From positions 1 to 41,934 of the forward strand of contig CAMAUY010000038.1 of NCBI GenBank assembly GCA_945861565.1: a DNA stretch of 41,934 bases, in the 5' to 3' direction. The DNA comes from Akkermansia muciniphila. GTDB lineage: Bacteria > Verrucomicrobiota > Verrucomicrobiia > Limisphaerales > UBA9464. This document shows positions 7,856 through 16,992 of this stretch, piece by piece. The translations under genes were made by a program, and so were the position numbers. How positions within the stretch are numbered: position 1 is the first letter of the stretch; every line of letters starts with the position of its first letter. Under the pieces are notes generated by a model. It was not told the DNA's origin and did not search any database. It was given only the letters and a program-made list of their open reading frames with translations.

Positions 7856-9070
7856 TTGCTTCGGTGCCGCGATCGAGATTTAATCCCGTCCCGGCCGCTC
7901 AAACTCATTGTCATACAAACCCAATTCTCCCGCCGCCAGGCTTTGATTGCCCTGGGCGGCCTTGCCATTCCACTCGCGGGCTGCACCCACACCGGTCCCG
8001 ACGCTAACACTGGAAAATCCTCCATGAAACTCGACGTTGAACAGTTTGGCTCACTGCCGAACGGCACCCCCATCCGCCGCTTTTCACTCCGCAACCCCCA
8101 CGGCACCACCGCCAAGATCATGGAACTGGGTGGCACCCTGACGGAACTCCTGGTCCGTGACCGCGGCGGTACGCTCGGCAACGTCGTTCTCGGGTTTGAT
8201 AATCTCGCCCGTTACCGGCAGGGACATCCGTTCTTTGGCGTGATCACGGGTCGATTTGCCAATCGCATCAAGGAGGGCCGATTTACCCTGGACGGACAGA
8301 CCTATACGCTGGCGAAAAACAACGGCTCGAATCACATTCACGGCGGGCTGCAAGGGTTCGACAAGAAGGTTTGGAAAGGCGAAGCGTTACCCGTCCATGC
8401 TGATCACGTTGCCGTTGCATTCCGCTACACCAGCCCGGATGGCGAGGAAGGGTACCCGGGCACCCTGGCCGTGACCGTCACCTATACTCTGACGGCAGAC
8501 GACGAATTGCGCATCGACTACGAAGCCACGACCGATCGGGTGACCATCGTCAATCTCACCAACCACAGCTACTTCAATCTCGCCGGATCCGGGGATGTGT
8601 TGAAGCACGTGGTCGAGTTGAACGCAGATCGCTATACGGCTGTGGACGCCGGGCTGATTCCCACCGGCGAACTGCGGTCGGTCGCAGGCACCGCTCTCGA
8701 TTTTCGAACGCCCCACGCCATCGGTGAACGGCATGCCGCAACGGGTTTGACCCAACCGGGATACGACCATAATTTCGTGCTCAATCACGGTGGGGGCTCG
8801 CTCGGCCTGGCGGCTCGCGTTTACGAACCCGGTTCGGGCCGAGTCCTCGAAGCGCGCACGACAGAACCTGGCGTTCAGCTCTACACGGCGATTCATCTGG
8901 ACGGCACCATCATCGGCAGCGGCGGAGTTCAATATCCGAAATGGGGTGGGTTCTGCCTGGAGACGCAGCATTTCCCGGACTGGCCGAATCAGCCAAGTTT
9001 CCCGCAGAACATCGTCCGCCCCGGGCAGAAAATGAAATCGACTACGAGTTTCCGATTCTCGCAGCGCTAA
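7856..9070 (+). CDS. Exported aldose 1-epimerase (galactose mutarotase)
   Basis: A protein of about 404 residues with a full galactose-mutarotase fold: FGVITGRFANRI, the NHIHGG loop, LTNHSYFNLAG with the catalytic-type His237, QPGYDHNFVL and FCLETQHFPD with catalytic-type Glu369. These enzymes interconvert alpha and beta anomers of hexoses. The N-terminus carries a twin-arginine-like S-RRQALIALGG followed by LAIPLAGC, a lipobox with Cys43, so the protein is probably an exported lipoprotein. The only plausible start upstream of the signal is TTG at 7856, as no ATG or GTG lies between it and the arginine pair. It starts 24 bp after the heptose kinase gene and is probably co-transcribed with it. 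Confidence 0.85.
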   Translation: MLRCRDRDLIPSRPLKLIVIQTQFSRRQALIALGGLAIPLAGCTHTGPDANTGKSSMKLDVEQFGSLPNGTPIRRFSLRNPHGTTAKIMELGGTLTELLVRDRGGTLGNVVLGFDNLARYRQGHPFFGVITGRFANRIKEGRFTLDGQTYTLAKNNGSNHIHGGLQGFDKKVWKGEALPVHADHVAVAFRYTSPDGEEGYPGTLAVTVTYTLTADDELRIDYEATTDRVTIVNLTNHSYFNLAGSGDVLKHVVELNADRYTAVDAGLIPTGELRSVAGTALDFRTPHAIGERHAATGLTQPGYDHNFVLNHGGGSLGLAARVYEPGSGRVLEARTTEPGVQLYTAIHLDGTIIGSGGVQYPKWGGFCLETQHFPDWPNQPSFPQNIVRPGQKMKSTTSFRFSQR

Positions 9071-9074
9071 GGAC

Positions 9075-9650
9075 TCATTGGGTGAAAAGCGCACCCAGGG
9101 GCAGGATGAACTCTGGAAAAGCGGAACTCGTAAGCGTGCCACCCGGCCCATGGATCGAGTGCTCGGTGAACTCGCCATCTTTCGGTCGTCGAAAAACTTC
9201 AATTTGCCTCTCCGGACCGAGGAAAAACCAGCATTCCTTCACCCCGGCCTGTGCATACGCGGCGAGTTTCGAGCGGTCGTAATCATGGCTGGTTACACAC
9301 ATTTCCACAACGAACTCGGCAGTATGGGGGTGCTCGGAAAGAAAATCGCCGTCCGTTCCGCGCACGACAGATATATCCGGCTCGGGTTCGGAGTCCTGGC
9401 ACGTGATGGGTTGTTCCGAACGCAACAAGTGGGTTTGCGGTAAAACGCATCGCAGCAAGTGCAGCAGGCGCAGAACGAGGAAACTGTGGAAGGGGGATTT
9501 GGACATTTTCGTGTAAACGAACCCATAGAGAAGTTCGGTGTTCTTGGGAATCAGGCCCGCTTCCCCCAGCGCACGATACGCCGCCACCGACAGGGGCCAA
9601 AGTGGCGCGCCCTGCAACGGAATCGGAGAGGATTCAACCGCATTCTTCAT
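9075..9650 (-). CDS. Uma2 family (DUF820) putative restriction-endonuclease-fold protein
   Basis: From the ATG at 9650 this is a 191-residue protein with the Uma2/DUF820 pattern: PLSVAAYRALGEAGLIP, ELLYGFVYTKMSKSPFHS, PEPDISVVRG and FVVEMCVTSHDYDRSKLAAYAQAGVKECWF. The acidic residues of PEPD and VVE and the following Lys resemble a PD-(D/E)xK nuclease core, which is why the family is annotated as endonuclease-like. Its true function is not established. An in-frame start exists 81 codons upstream, but that extension looks non-coding and the ATG at 9650 has AGGT upstream at a suitable distance. The gene is convergent with the epimerase gene (4 bp apart) and divergent from purB. Confidence 0.75.
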   Translation of the reverse strand: MKNAVESSPIPLQGAPLWPLSVAAYRALGEAGLIPKNTELLYGFVYTKMSKSPFHSFLVLRLLHLLRCVLPQTHLLRSEQPITCQDSEPEPDISVVRGTDGDFLSEHPHTAEFVVEMCVTSHDYDRSKLAAYAQAGVKECWFFLGPERQIEVFRRPKDGEFTEHSIHGPGGTLTSSAFPEFILPLGALFTQ

Positions 9651-9884
9651 TTCAGGACCTTTAGCCGGACGCGCAGCGTCCGCAATCGAAGAATTGTCTT
9701 CACTACGTGTGACACCGGCGAAGATCTGAAGTAGCCCACCTCCAAAAGGCCGGACCCGACCGCCGCGACTCTCCCAGTACCCGCTCCTCCGGGCCGCGCG
9801 CTTGGCCGCGCTCCAATTCCCGGGTGCGTTTTTGCCCGGATTTCTGGTTTCCACCGCCGTCCATCGACGGTTTGATGGAGGGCA

Positions 9885-11222
9885 ATGATTCAACGCTATT
9901 CACGGCCGGCAATGCGGGCCATTTGGACCGACGAAAACAAGCTCCGGATCTGGCTACAGATCGAGCTACTGGCCAGCGAGGCGCTGGTAAAGGAAGGTAT
10001 CGTTCCCGCGGGTGACTTCGCCAAAATGGAGGCCGGAGTCGCCGCCTGTTTCGCGGACATGGAAGGGCTTGTCGCCCGCGCCAAGGAGTTGGAGCGGACC
10101 TTGAATCATGACGTGATCGGTTTCACGACGGCCGTGGCGGAGAAGATCCAGGACCGCGCGAGCCGCTGGCTCCACTTCGGGCTTACGAGCAGTGACATCG
10201 GCGATACTGCTTTCGCGGTCCAAATGACCCAGTCGGCAGATATCTTGATCACCGACGTCCAGGAAGTTCGCGAGGCGATTCAGCGCCGCGCCCGCGAACA
10301 CGCATCCACCGTGTGCATTGGCCGTAGTCACGGGATTCACGCCGAGCCGACAACGTTTGGGTTGAAGTTGGCCCTCATGTATGACGAATTCGGCCGCGCG
10401 CAGGAACGGTTGGAGCGGGCTCGAAACGTTGTGGCGGTGGGTAAATTGTCAGGGGCCGTGGGCACCAGCGCGCACTTGCCGCCGCGGGTTGAGTCTTTCG
10501 TTTGCCGCCGTCTCAAACTGCGGCCAGCCCCGCTGGCCACACAGGTGGTGCAACGCGATCTACACGCGGAATTTATGAGCATCCTGGCTCTTGTGGGTGC
10601 AAGTATCGAGCGGTGGGCGGTTGAATTCCGACACCTCCAACGGACCGAAGTGCTCGAAGCAGAAGAATCTTTTACCCCCGGACAAAAAGGATCGAGTGCC
10701 ATGCCGCACAAACGGAATCCGATCACCTGGGAACGGTTGACAGGGTTGTCACGGGTCCTCCGCGGGAACTCGCTGGCCGCGCTCGAAAACGTCGCTCTCT
10801 GGCACGAGCGGGACATTTCACACAGCTCGGTGGAACGCGTGATTTTCCCCGATTCGTGCACGCTCCTCGATTATATGCTCGGTCTGTTGTCGCGGCTCAT
10901 GCAAGGCCTCAAAGTTTATCCCGAGAACATGAAAAAGAATCTCGGACTGAGCCTCGGAATGTGGAATTCGCAGACCGTGCTGCTGGCCCTGATTCGCAAG
11001 GGACTGACGCGCGAGGAAGCCTATGAACTCGTCCAGCGCAACGCGATGGCAACCTGGGCGACCAAGCACGCCGGCCGCGACGATGCGGATTTCCTCACGC
11101 AACTTAGGTCCGACCCCGCCGTTGCCCGCTTTTTTGCCAAGGGCGAACTCGAAAAACTCTGTTCCGTCGACTTCCACCTAAAACACGTCGCGAGACACTT
11201 TCGCCAGGTCGGCCTGAAATAA
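9885..11222 (+). CDS. purB: Adenylosuccinate lyase
   Basis: A 445-residue fumarase/aspartase-superfamily enzyme. The N-terminus MIQRYSRPAMRAIWTDENK, the GLTSSDIGDTA block, GRSHGIHAEPTTFG with the general-acid-type His, and the superfamily signature SSAMPHKRNP at about residue 270 identify PurB. It catalyses two steps: cleavage of SAICAR to AICAR, and of adenylosuccinate to AMP, in purine synthesis. Length is normal for the family. The ATG at 9885 matches the usual N-terminus. It appears to be a single-gene unit; the following DUF1080 gene starts 71 bp later and could be read through. Confidence 0.95.
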   Translation: MIQRYSRPAMRAIWTDENKLRIWLQIELLASEALVKEGIVPAGDFAKMEAGVAACFADMEGLVARAKELERTLNHDVIGFTTAVAEKIQDRASRWLHFGLTSSDIGDTAFAVQMTQSADILITDVQEVREAIQRRAREHASTVCIGRSHGIHAEPTTFGLKLALMYDEFGRAQERLERARNVVAVGKLSGAVGTSAHLPPRVESFVCRRLKLRPAPLATQVVQRDLHAEFMSILALVGASIERWAVEFRHLQRTEVLEAEESFTPGQKGSSAMPHKRNPITWERLTGLSRVLRGNSLAALENVALWHERDISHSSVERVIFPDSCTLLDYMLGLLSRLMQGLKVYPENMKKNLGLSLGMWNSQTVLLALIRKGLTREEAYELVQRNAMATWATKHAGRDDADFLTQLRSDPAVARFFAKGELEKLCSVDFHLKHVARHFRQVGLK

Positions 11223-11293
11223 TGGGCTGCGACGCCTGAGTCTTCGGCCGATTTGATGTGTTCATCCGCAGAGATCTGTGCTTGAAACAGGGC

Positions 11294-12430
11294 ATGCATC
11301 ACCGATTTTCCCTCATCGCCGTCTGGTTGGCGATTGCCGCAATCCGGCCAGTCGCGCAGGAAATGACTCCCTTGTTCAATGGGCGCGACCTCACCGGCTG
11401 GGTAAACGTCAATTGCGCACCGGAGACATTTCGAGTGACGAACGAGATCGTCTATTGCACCGGCTTCCCCACGGGGATTCTGCGGACGGAACGGATGTAC
11501 CAGAATTTCATCGTCGAACTCGAATGGCGCCATCTCAAAGCGGGTGGCAATTCTGGATTTTACGTCTGGTCGGATCCCGTGACCGCCCGCGGTCAACCGT
11601 TCACCCGGGCTGTGGAAGTCCAAGTTCTGGATGGCCGGGAGGGAGCCTGGTTTACCTCCGACGGCGACATCTTCCCAATTCATGGCGCAAAAATGGTGCC
11701 GGAAAATGGTCGCGGCGGGGATCGTGCGTTCCCGATCGAAAAGCGGATGAAGCCGTCGCCAGAGTGGAACCATTACCGCGTGGAATGCGTCGATGGCAAC
11801 ATCGCCCTCGCCGTAAATGGGAAAGTGGTCACGCGCGGCCATCAATCGACTCCCCGAAAGGGTTATATCGGACTCGAATCCGAAGGCAGTCCGGCGGAAT
11901 TCCGAAACCTTCGCATCCGTGAATTGCCCGCTGCCCATGCACTCGCCCCGATCGACATCGCGGAACCCGCCGAAGGCTTCCGGCCTCTCTACTCCGGCCT
12001 GGATCTTCGCGGATGGCGGGCGGACGGTGATGCCACAGCCAGTTGGAAAGTCCAGGACTGGACCTTGTCTGCCAATGGGACCGGCTCCGGGTTAACGAGC
12101 ACCACCGAGTATGGCGACGGCGCGCTAATCGTTGATTTTCGGTGGCCCGACAAGAATCGCACGGGCGATTGGCGTCAATTGCTGTCCACTCGCTTCGGGA
12201 CCCTCCTGGGCAGTGTTGCTCCCGGCAGCCTGCAAGTGGAAAAACCGTCCGGTGAATGGAATCGACTGCGGGTGACGCTCCGCGGGGATCGGTTGAGCTT
12301 GAATCTGAACGGCGCCGAGCTAAGTACCGGGAATCGGTCCCCGGGCGTCCCACCGAAAGGCGTGATCACGCTCCGACCGGGTGGTTGGCCCGTACAATTT
12401 GCTAATTTGTATTGGAAGGACCTGGATTAG
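11294..12430 (+). CDS. Secreted protein with two DUF1080 (3-keto-disaccharide hydrolase-like) domains
   Basis: A 378-residue secreted protein. A signal peptide is visible (MHHRFSLIAVWLAIAAIRPVAQ). Two DUF1080 domains follow. The first, at about residues 25-215, has LFNGRDLTGWV, GGNSGFYVWSD, EVQVLDGREG, EWNHYRVECVDG and GYIGLESEGSPAEFRNLRIREL. The second, at about 225-378, has LYSGLDLRGWR and ends in KGVITLRPGGWPVQFANLYWKDL but is shorter. The fold is lectin/concanavalin-like, and some members hydrolyse 3-keto-glycosides. The second domain lacks the GNSG and EVQ blocks, so it may only bind (inference). A GTG at 11258 would extend the protein by 12 residues, but the ATG at 11294 puts the signal peptide at the N-terminus. 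Confidence 0.85.
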   Translation: MHHRFSLIAVWLAIAAIRPVAQEMTPLFNGRDLTGWVNVNCAPETFRVTNEIVYCTGFPTGILRTERMYQNFIVELEWRHLKAGGNSGFYVWSDPVTARGQPFTRAVEVQVLDGREGAWFTSDGDIFPIHGAKMVPENGRGGDRAFPIEKRMKPSPEWNHYRVECVDGNIALAVNGKVVTRGHQSTPRKGYIGLESEGSPAEFRNLRIRELPAAHALAPIDIAEPAEGFRPLYSGLDLRGWRADGDATASWKVQDWTLSANGTGSGLTSTTEYGDGALIVDFRWPDKNRTGDWRQLLSTRFGTLLGSVAPGSLQVEKPSGEWNRLRVTLRGDRLSLNLNGAELSTGNRSPGVPPKGVITLRPGGWPVQFANLYWKDLD

Positions 12431-12483
12431 CGCCCGAATCGATACCCCCTAAGCCAGGTCCATGCAGCCAGAACCCTCGCCAT

Positions 12484-13317
12484 CTACGCGGGATCGCAGG
12501 GCCAGAATTCCTGCAATCGACGGGCGTGTTTCAGGAAGTGCGAGACTTGCAAGATATGCCGCTGGACCAACCACTCCCGAAAGCGCCCCAGGTCCGTTCC
12601 AAACCCTTTGTCACGGCGGGCGAACTTATCGATGCGCGTGAGGAACATTTCCGTATCCCGCACCTCCCCCATCATCGCTTGATAGGCCCGCATCGCAGCC
12701 AACCGTTCTATCGTAATAGCCGCCAGCAGCGGTTGTAGCGCTTCGACCATATAGCGGAATTTCTTGAACGCGACGCGGGTGCGGTGAATGGTTTCGGCCG
12801 CCTTGGCGTCCATTGCCTGCTGGCATTGGACGACCCGAGCGAACGCTGCATCGACCGCAGGCAGCAGGCGAGCTCTTTGCAATGGGAGGTCTGCGGCCTC
12901 CTCGGCCAGGGCCGAAACCGGGCGGGAATGAACTCCCACCGCTTTGGCGATTTTTCGGAGTCGCGGCGTAGCGCGTTTCCGGAGCCGTCGATCCCGCTTG
13001 GCGAGCATTCGTCCGAGGCCCTTTGTCTCCGGGAATTGCCGGCGGTTCTGGTCGAGCAGGAGTCGTTGAACCTGGGTGTCACGCAGCAGGTCGAAGGCAT
13101 TCAAATGCCGTTTGAGCAAGTGCCGTATTTTCCTGAGGCGAGATGAGCCGGAGACCGCGTTGAGCAATTCAATGACCGAAAGCAGACGGCGCGTCTCGAT
13201 CCGGGACGCATGCACGTTCTTTTCTGTGACTTTACGCCGGCACCGTTTCAATGCGCGGCGATATCGCTTCCACCGCTTCTTAAACGAAGCTCCAAGCGTT
13301 GTTTCCCATGCGTTCAT
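12484..13317 (-). CDS. CHAD domain protein
   Basis: A 277-residue, very basic, all-helical protein with two CHAD-type (conserved histidine alpha-helical) half-domains. HASRIETRRLLSVIELL near the N-terminus and ETIHRTRVAFKKFRYMVEAL in the second half are the conserved His/Arg/Lys helices. CHAD domains bind polyphosphate and are often linked to polyphosphate granules or to CYTH triphosphatases. Here the protein stands alone with no CYTH partner in the window. The ATG at 13317 (MNAWETTLG) starts just before the first helix; an upstream in-frame extension to 13425 has no family resemblance. It is convergent with the DUF1080 gene. The 286 bp from 13318 to 13603 upstream shows no further gene. Confidence 0.8.
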   Translation of the reverse strand: MNAWETTLGASFKKRWKRYRRALKRCRRKVTEKNVHASRIETRRLLSVIELLNAVSGSSRLRKIRHLLKRHLNAFDLLRDTQVQRLLLDQNRRQFPETKGLGRMLAKRDRRLRKRATPRLRKIAKAVGVHSRPVSALAEEAADLPLQRARLLPAVDAAFARVVQCQQAMDAKAAETIHRTRVAFKKFRYMVEALQPLLAAITIERLAAMRAYQAMMGEVRDTEMFLTRIDKFARRDKGFGTDLGRFREWLVQRHILQVSHFLKHARRLQEFWPCDPA

Positions 13318-13603
13318 CAGGCGGCGGTAAATGCGAGTTCCCGGGCACGCGCCAAGAGAGCCTGGGCGCTTCCCCTTAAACGCGTGCGGGAAACTCCAGA
13401 CCGGCAATTGCGACGGGCCGTTCAACGAGCATGATGGCTCGAATGCACACGGAGCAGGCGCGCTTCGGATTCATGCGGTCGACGTCTCTGATCGCATAGG
13501 GCGTTGATTGACACCAGGGAAAAGAAAAGACAGCCCTCCTACTCCCTTTCCGTGGAGCATCAAGAAACCAAATTCCTACCAGTAACAGCCCCTTCATTCA
13601 CGC

Positions 13604-14097
13604 ATGACAAAGAGACGCTTCCTGACCGCCGGCATCGTTCTGTTCGCCTCGGCTTCACTGAACTATCGAGCCTTCGCCCAATCGGCCTCCTACGCCGGGC
13701 GGCCTTTCGTCCCGAATGCGCGGCCCAACGCCAATGACCCCGTTGCCGGATTCGTTTCCGGCTTTGGACGCGCACAAATGGTGGGAGAATCGGTGGTGTT
13801 CGTGCCCATGTCCGGGGTCAGTGCCGGTGGCGTGTTCCGCGGTCGCGACGGCCCGCTGACCAAGGTGGCCGCGCCGGGAACGACCGGTCCTGATGGCAAT
13901 CAGCTGTTCTTTCATGACGGCTTTGCGCGCGGAGCGGCGACGCCTTACCAGACGGCGGAGCCATTGACGGCGTCATCAGCCCGCCCTTCGTCTCGGGCGG
14001 TGTCGTCTACTTTTTTGCCTACGACGCGACCGACGTGACGCGGTTGCTGAAGTTCGATTCGCGCCGGGTCCCCACCCAGGTCGTAGACAATGAATGA
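13604..14097 (+). pseudogene. Frame-broken secreted protein, N-terminal part
   Basis: The ATG at 13604 opens a secreted protein (MTKRRFLTAGIVLFASASL, ending near AFA). It continues with FGRAQMVGESVVFVPMSG, GVFRGRDGPLTKVA and GPDGNQLFFHDGF, resembling secreted repeat proteins of these phyla that alternate VVFxA-type strands with 'APGTTGPDG' turns. Between about 13905 and 13960 the sensible reading passes to another frame, where IDGVISPPFVSGGVVYFFAYD and TRLLKFDSRR follow and a TGA closes at 14095-14097. Staying in the first frame instead gives low-complexity serine/threonine sequence ending at 14038. A single-base frameshift, or a sequencing error, explains this. The family name is uncertain. 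Confidence 0.5.
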
Positions 14098-14388
14098 TTC
14101 ATTTCTCTCCAAACGCACCGCACTCCTTCAACAAATGGCCGCCCTGGATTCCATGGAACTGGATAGTCTCAAGGCGGAGTACGGCTCAAGCCCTTCGGGT
14201 TCTAAGTCCGGTCCGTGCCTGTGCGGGAAGCTCTCCGCCGGGGAATGGGATCGGCCAATGAAGTGGTCCTTCTGATCGACGGAGCTATCGGCTTGGAGAA
14301 CATGGGACGACTTTTCTTCAAGAATGCTATTGTCCTGCACCCGCCGCGCCGCCCGTCGCTTGAATCGCTGGCGTTTGTGCCGGAGTAA
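14090..14388 (+). pseudogene. Second degenerate coding piece, possibly the remainder of the preceding gene
   Basis: A short frame begins at the ATG at 14090, overlapping the end of the previous piece by 8 bp. It then breaks: another frame from about 14206 reads GSANEVVLLIDGAIGLENMG, RLFFKNAIVLHPPRRPSLES and ends in LAFVPE at a TAA (14386-14388). The second block has a protein-like composition, but its upstream frame meets a TAA at about 14203. I cannot name it. The simplest reading is that 13604-14388 is one gene in decay with at least two frame disruptions. Confidence 0.35.
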
Positions 14389-14845
14389 GTCCAACGTCCC
14401 GGCTCTGCTTTGGGGCGGGACGTTTTGACCAGGCCCTCTGCATGGATATTCCAGTAATCCAATTAACGGGAGTTTGGAACCACCGATGAACGCCGATAAG
14501 CGCTGATTCCGGGCGCCCGCTCAGAAAGTGAGAGGCAACGGCTTCCCCCTATCCGCGTCAATCCGTGTGAATCCGCGGTTCTTCCTCCCGGCAATATCCG
14601 AATCGAGTCAGATCAATGCCGACGTTGTTGCCCGAGCCGGCTCTGCATTGCTTCGCGGCTTCGCGTGCGAATCCTACCGCGTGGCTCCGGTCGGGAAGAG
14701 CCCGATCAAGGCATCGACCCGTTGGCAGGAGTAACGGGGGTGACGCTGGAACTCGTGAAGATTTTTGTCATCCACCCTCCGGGGATTTGGGTGATCGTCC
14801 CCGGTTGCGCCCCACCCCTTTCTGGGCGAGAATCAATTTCGTTTT
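14389..14845. other. Intergenic region with one dispersed hairpin repeat
   Basis: Between the decayed gene and the radical SAM gene I see one hairpin repeat (14477-14582, listed separately) and no convincing open frame. The last 200 bp upstream of the GTG at 14846 contain no recognisable promoter that I would defend. Confidence 0.6.
14477..14582. repeat. Dispersed hairpin repeat, copy 1 (CCGCGGAT/ACGCGGAT family)
   Basis: The left arm 14477-14510 (GGAACCACCGATGAACG...) and the right arm 14550-14582 (...AATCCGTGTGAATCCGCGG) are imperfect reverse complements around a 39-bp spacer. A closely similar element lies at 28645-28722, so this is a repeat family rather than a local accident. Such 'CCACGGAT' hairpins are scattered through many environmental bacterial genomes and are non-coding. 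Confidence 0.75.
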
Positions 14846-16870
14846 GTGACCACAGCCCCTAAACACACCGCCGCCCATCCGATCGCACCGCGTGATCCGA
14901 CGTGGAATTCCGCACGCTGGCTACCCACCACCCGCGACGAGGTCGAGGCCCGCGGCTGGGACTACTTGGATGTCATTATTGTATCCGGCGACGCCTATGT
15001 GGATCATCCGGCATTCGGCACTGCGGTGATTGGGCGAATGATCGAACGCGAGGGACTGCGAGTAGCGATCATTGCGCAACCGAACTGGCAGGACGACCTC
15101 CGTGATTTCAAGAAGCTCGGAGAGCCCCGACTGTTCTTTGGAGTGACCTCCGGCTGCATGGATTCAATGGTGAATCGCTACACCGCCGCCAAACGGCAAC
15201 GGAGCGAGGACGCCTACACGCCGGGGGGCGAACACGGATTTCGCCCGGACTACGCGGTAACCGTCTACACCCGGATCCTCAAGCAGTTGTATCCGGAAGT
15301 ACCGGTGATGATTGGCGGGATTGAGGCCAGCCTGCGCCGGGTCACCCACTACGACTACTGGTCCGACACGCTGAAACCCTCGATCCTGGCGGAAAGCGGA
15401 GCGGACCTGCTGGTCTACGGCATGGGTGAACTCCCGCTGAAGGAGGCTATCCGTCTGCTGAAACACGGCGTCCCGTTCTCCATGCTGCGCCATATTCCTC
15501 AAACCGCCGTCCTCTTGCCGCCGGGGACGCCGCTGCCGAAGAACCAGAAATGGGAGGATTTCACGCTGCATTCCCACGAGGAGTGCGGACGAGATCGCAC
15601 GTTATATTCGAGGAATTTTAAGGACATCGAAACCGAATCCAACCGGGTGATGGCCCGCCGGCTGATCCAGCCCACCACCGACCAACTGCTCGTCGTAAAC
15701 CCGCCGTTCCCGACGATGTCCGAGGCGCAAATCGACGCAAGCTTTGATCTGCAGTACACCCGCCTGCCGCATCCGAAATACCGAAAGCGCGGCCCGATCC
15801 CGGCCTACGAAATGATCAAGCACTCGCTGAATATGCACCGAGGATGCTTCGGCGGTTGCAGTTTTTGCACAATTTCGGCGCACCAGGGCAAGTTCGTGGC
15901 GAGCCGCAGCAAGGCGTCCATCCTGCGCGAGGTCGAGTCGATCAAGCAGATGCCCGATTTCCGCGGCACCATCACCGATCTCGGTGGCCCGTCCGCCAAC
16001 ATGTATAAGATGAAGGGCAAGGAGCAGTGGATCTGTGATGAATGCATCCGGCCGAGCTGCATCTGGCCAAGTGTGTGCCGGAATTTGGACACGGATCACA
16101 CCGCGCTGCTCGACATCTACAAGTCCGTGCGGGAGACACCCGGAGTGAACCACGCGTTTGTGACGAGCGGACTGCGTTACGATCTCTTCCTGCACGATCA
16201 CACGACTCCTGAAGTCAAGGCGAGCCACGAACAATACGTTGATGAATTGGTCACGCACCATGTATCCGGCCGGCTCAAGGTTGCCCCCGAACACACGTCG
16301 GACCACGTGCTGAACGTGATGCGCAAACCAAGCTTCGACCTGTTCTACAAGTTTAAGGAAAAGTTCGACCGCATCGCGCGGAAGGCCGGGAAACCCCAGA
16401 CCCAGATCATTCCCTACTTTATCAGTTCCCACCCGGGCTCGCGCCCTGAGGACATGGCGGAGCTTGCCCTCAAGACCAAAGACCTCGGGTTCCGACTGGA
16501 ACAGGTGCAGGATTTCACTCCGACCCCCATGACGGTCGCCACCGAGATCTATGCGACAGGCGTGCATCCCTATAGCCAGGAGGCCGTCTGCGTGGCGCGG
16601 TCACCCGAGGAGAAACAGGAACAGCGAAGCTACTTCTTCTGGTACAAGCCCGAGATGCGCGATGGCTTGCGCAAATCCCTGAATCGGCTCGGTCTCAAAT
16701 CTCTCGCCGCCCGCCTGCTGGACGGCCGAAAAGTCGCAACCGTGGACGTCACCCCTCCGCCGCACATCACGCCGTGCGGAATGCCCGGCCGCCGGCTCGC
16801 TGCGGCCCTGGAAAAATCAGGAAAAGCCGACACTCCGCCACCACAAGCCAAGGCACGTCTCAAAACCTGA
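14846..16870 (+). CDS. YgiQ family radical SAM protein
   Basis: A 674-residue protein of the YgiQ family. The N-terminal part has WLPTTRDEVEARGWDYLDVI, GDAYVDHPAFG, GCMDSMVNRYTA and GGIEASLRR, a B12-binding-like unit. The radical SAM core holds HRGCFGGCSFCTI, with Cys334, Cys338 and Cys341 in the CxxxCxxC arrangement that binds the 4Fe-4S cluster. A further cysteine cluster (CDECIRPSCIWPSVC) lies near residue 395, and EQVQDFTPTPMT in the C-terminal half is a family block. The reaction of YgiQ is not known. The start is GTG at 14846; residues after it already match the family N-terminus (PTWNSARWLPTT). It appears monocistronic. Confidence 0.93.
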   Translation: MTTAPKHTAAHPIAPRDPTWNSARWLPTTRDEVEARGWDYLDVIIVSGDAYVDHPAFGTAVIGRMIEREGLRVAIIAQPNWQDDLRDFKKLGEPRLFFGVTSGCMDSMVNRYTAAKRQRSEDAYTPGGEHGFRPDYAVTVYTRILKQLYPEVPVMIGGIEASLRRVTHYDYWSDTLKPSILAESGADLLVYGMGELPLKEAIRLLKHGVPFSMLRHIPQTAVLLPPGTPLPKNQKWEDFTLHSHEECGRDRTLYSRNFKDIETESNRVMARRLIQPTTDQLLVVNPPFPTMSEAQIDASFDLQYTRLPHPKYRKRGPIPAYEMIKHSLNMHRGCFGGCSFCTISAHQGKFVASRSKASILREVESIKQMPDFRGTITDLGGPSANMYKMKGKEQWICDECIRPSCIWPSVCRNLDTDHTALLDIYKSVRETPGVNHAFVTSGLRYDLFLHDHTTPEVKASHEQYVDELVTHHVSGRLKVAPEHTSDHVLNVMRKPSFDLFYKFKEKFDRIARKAGKPQTQIIPYFISSHPGSRPEDMAELALKTKDLGFRLEQVQDFTPTPMTVATEIYATGVHPYSQEAVCVARSPEEKQEQRSYFFWYKPEMRDGLRKSLNRLGLKSLAARLLDGRKVATVDVTPPPHITPCGMPGRRLAAALEKSGKADTPPPQAKARLKT

Positions 16871-16992
16871 CGGCAGGGTTGCCCTCGAAAGCACTGAAGA
16901 CCGGGCTGGCACCCGTCCGTTATCGACCGCATCGGTGTTTCCCGAAAGGCCTATCGTCGACCAAACGACCGGTGTAGTCTGCAGAAAATCCA

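Noticed and set aside
11021..11938. 305-codon minus-strand frame over purB and the DUF1080 gene
   Set aside because: It crosses two convincing plus-strand genes and has no recognisable domain.
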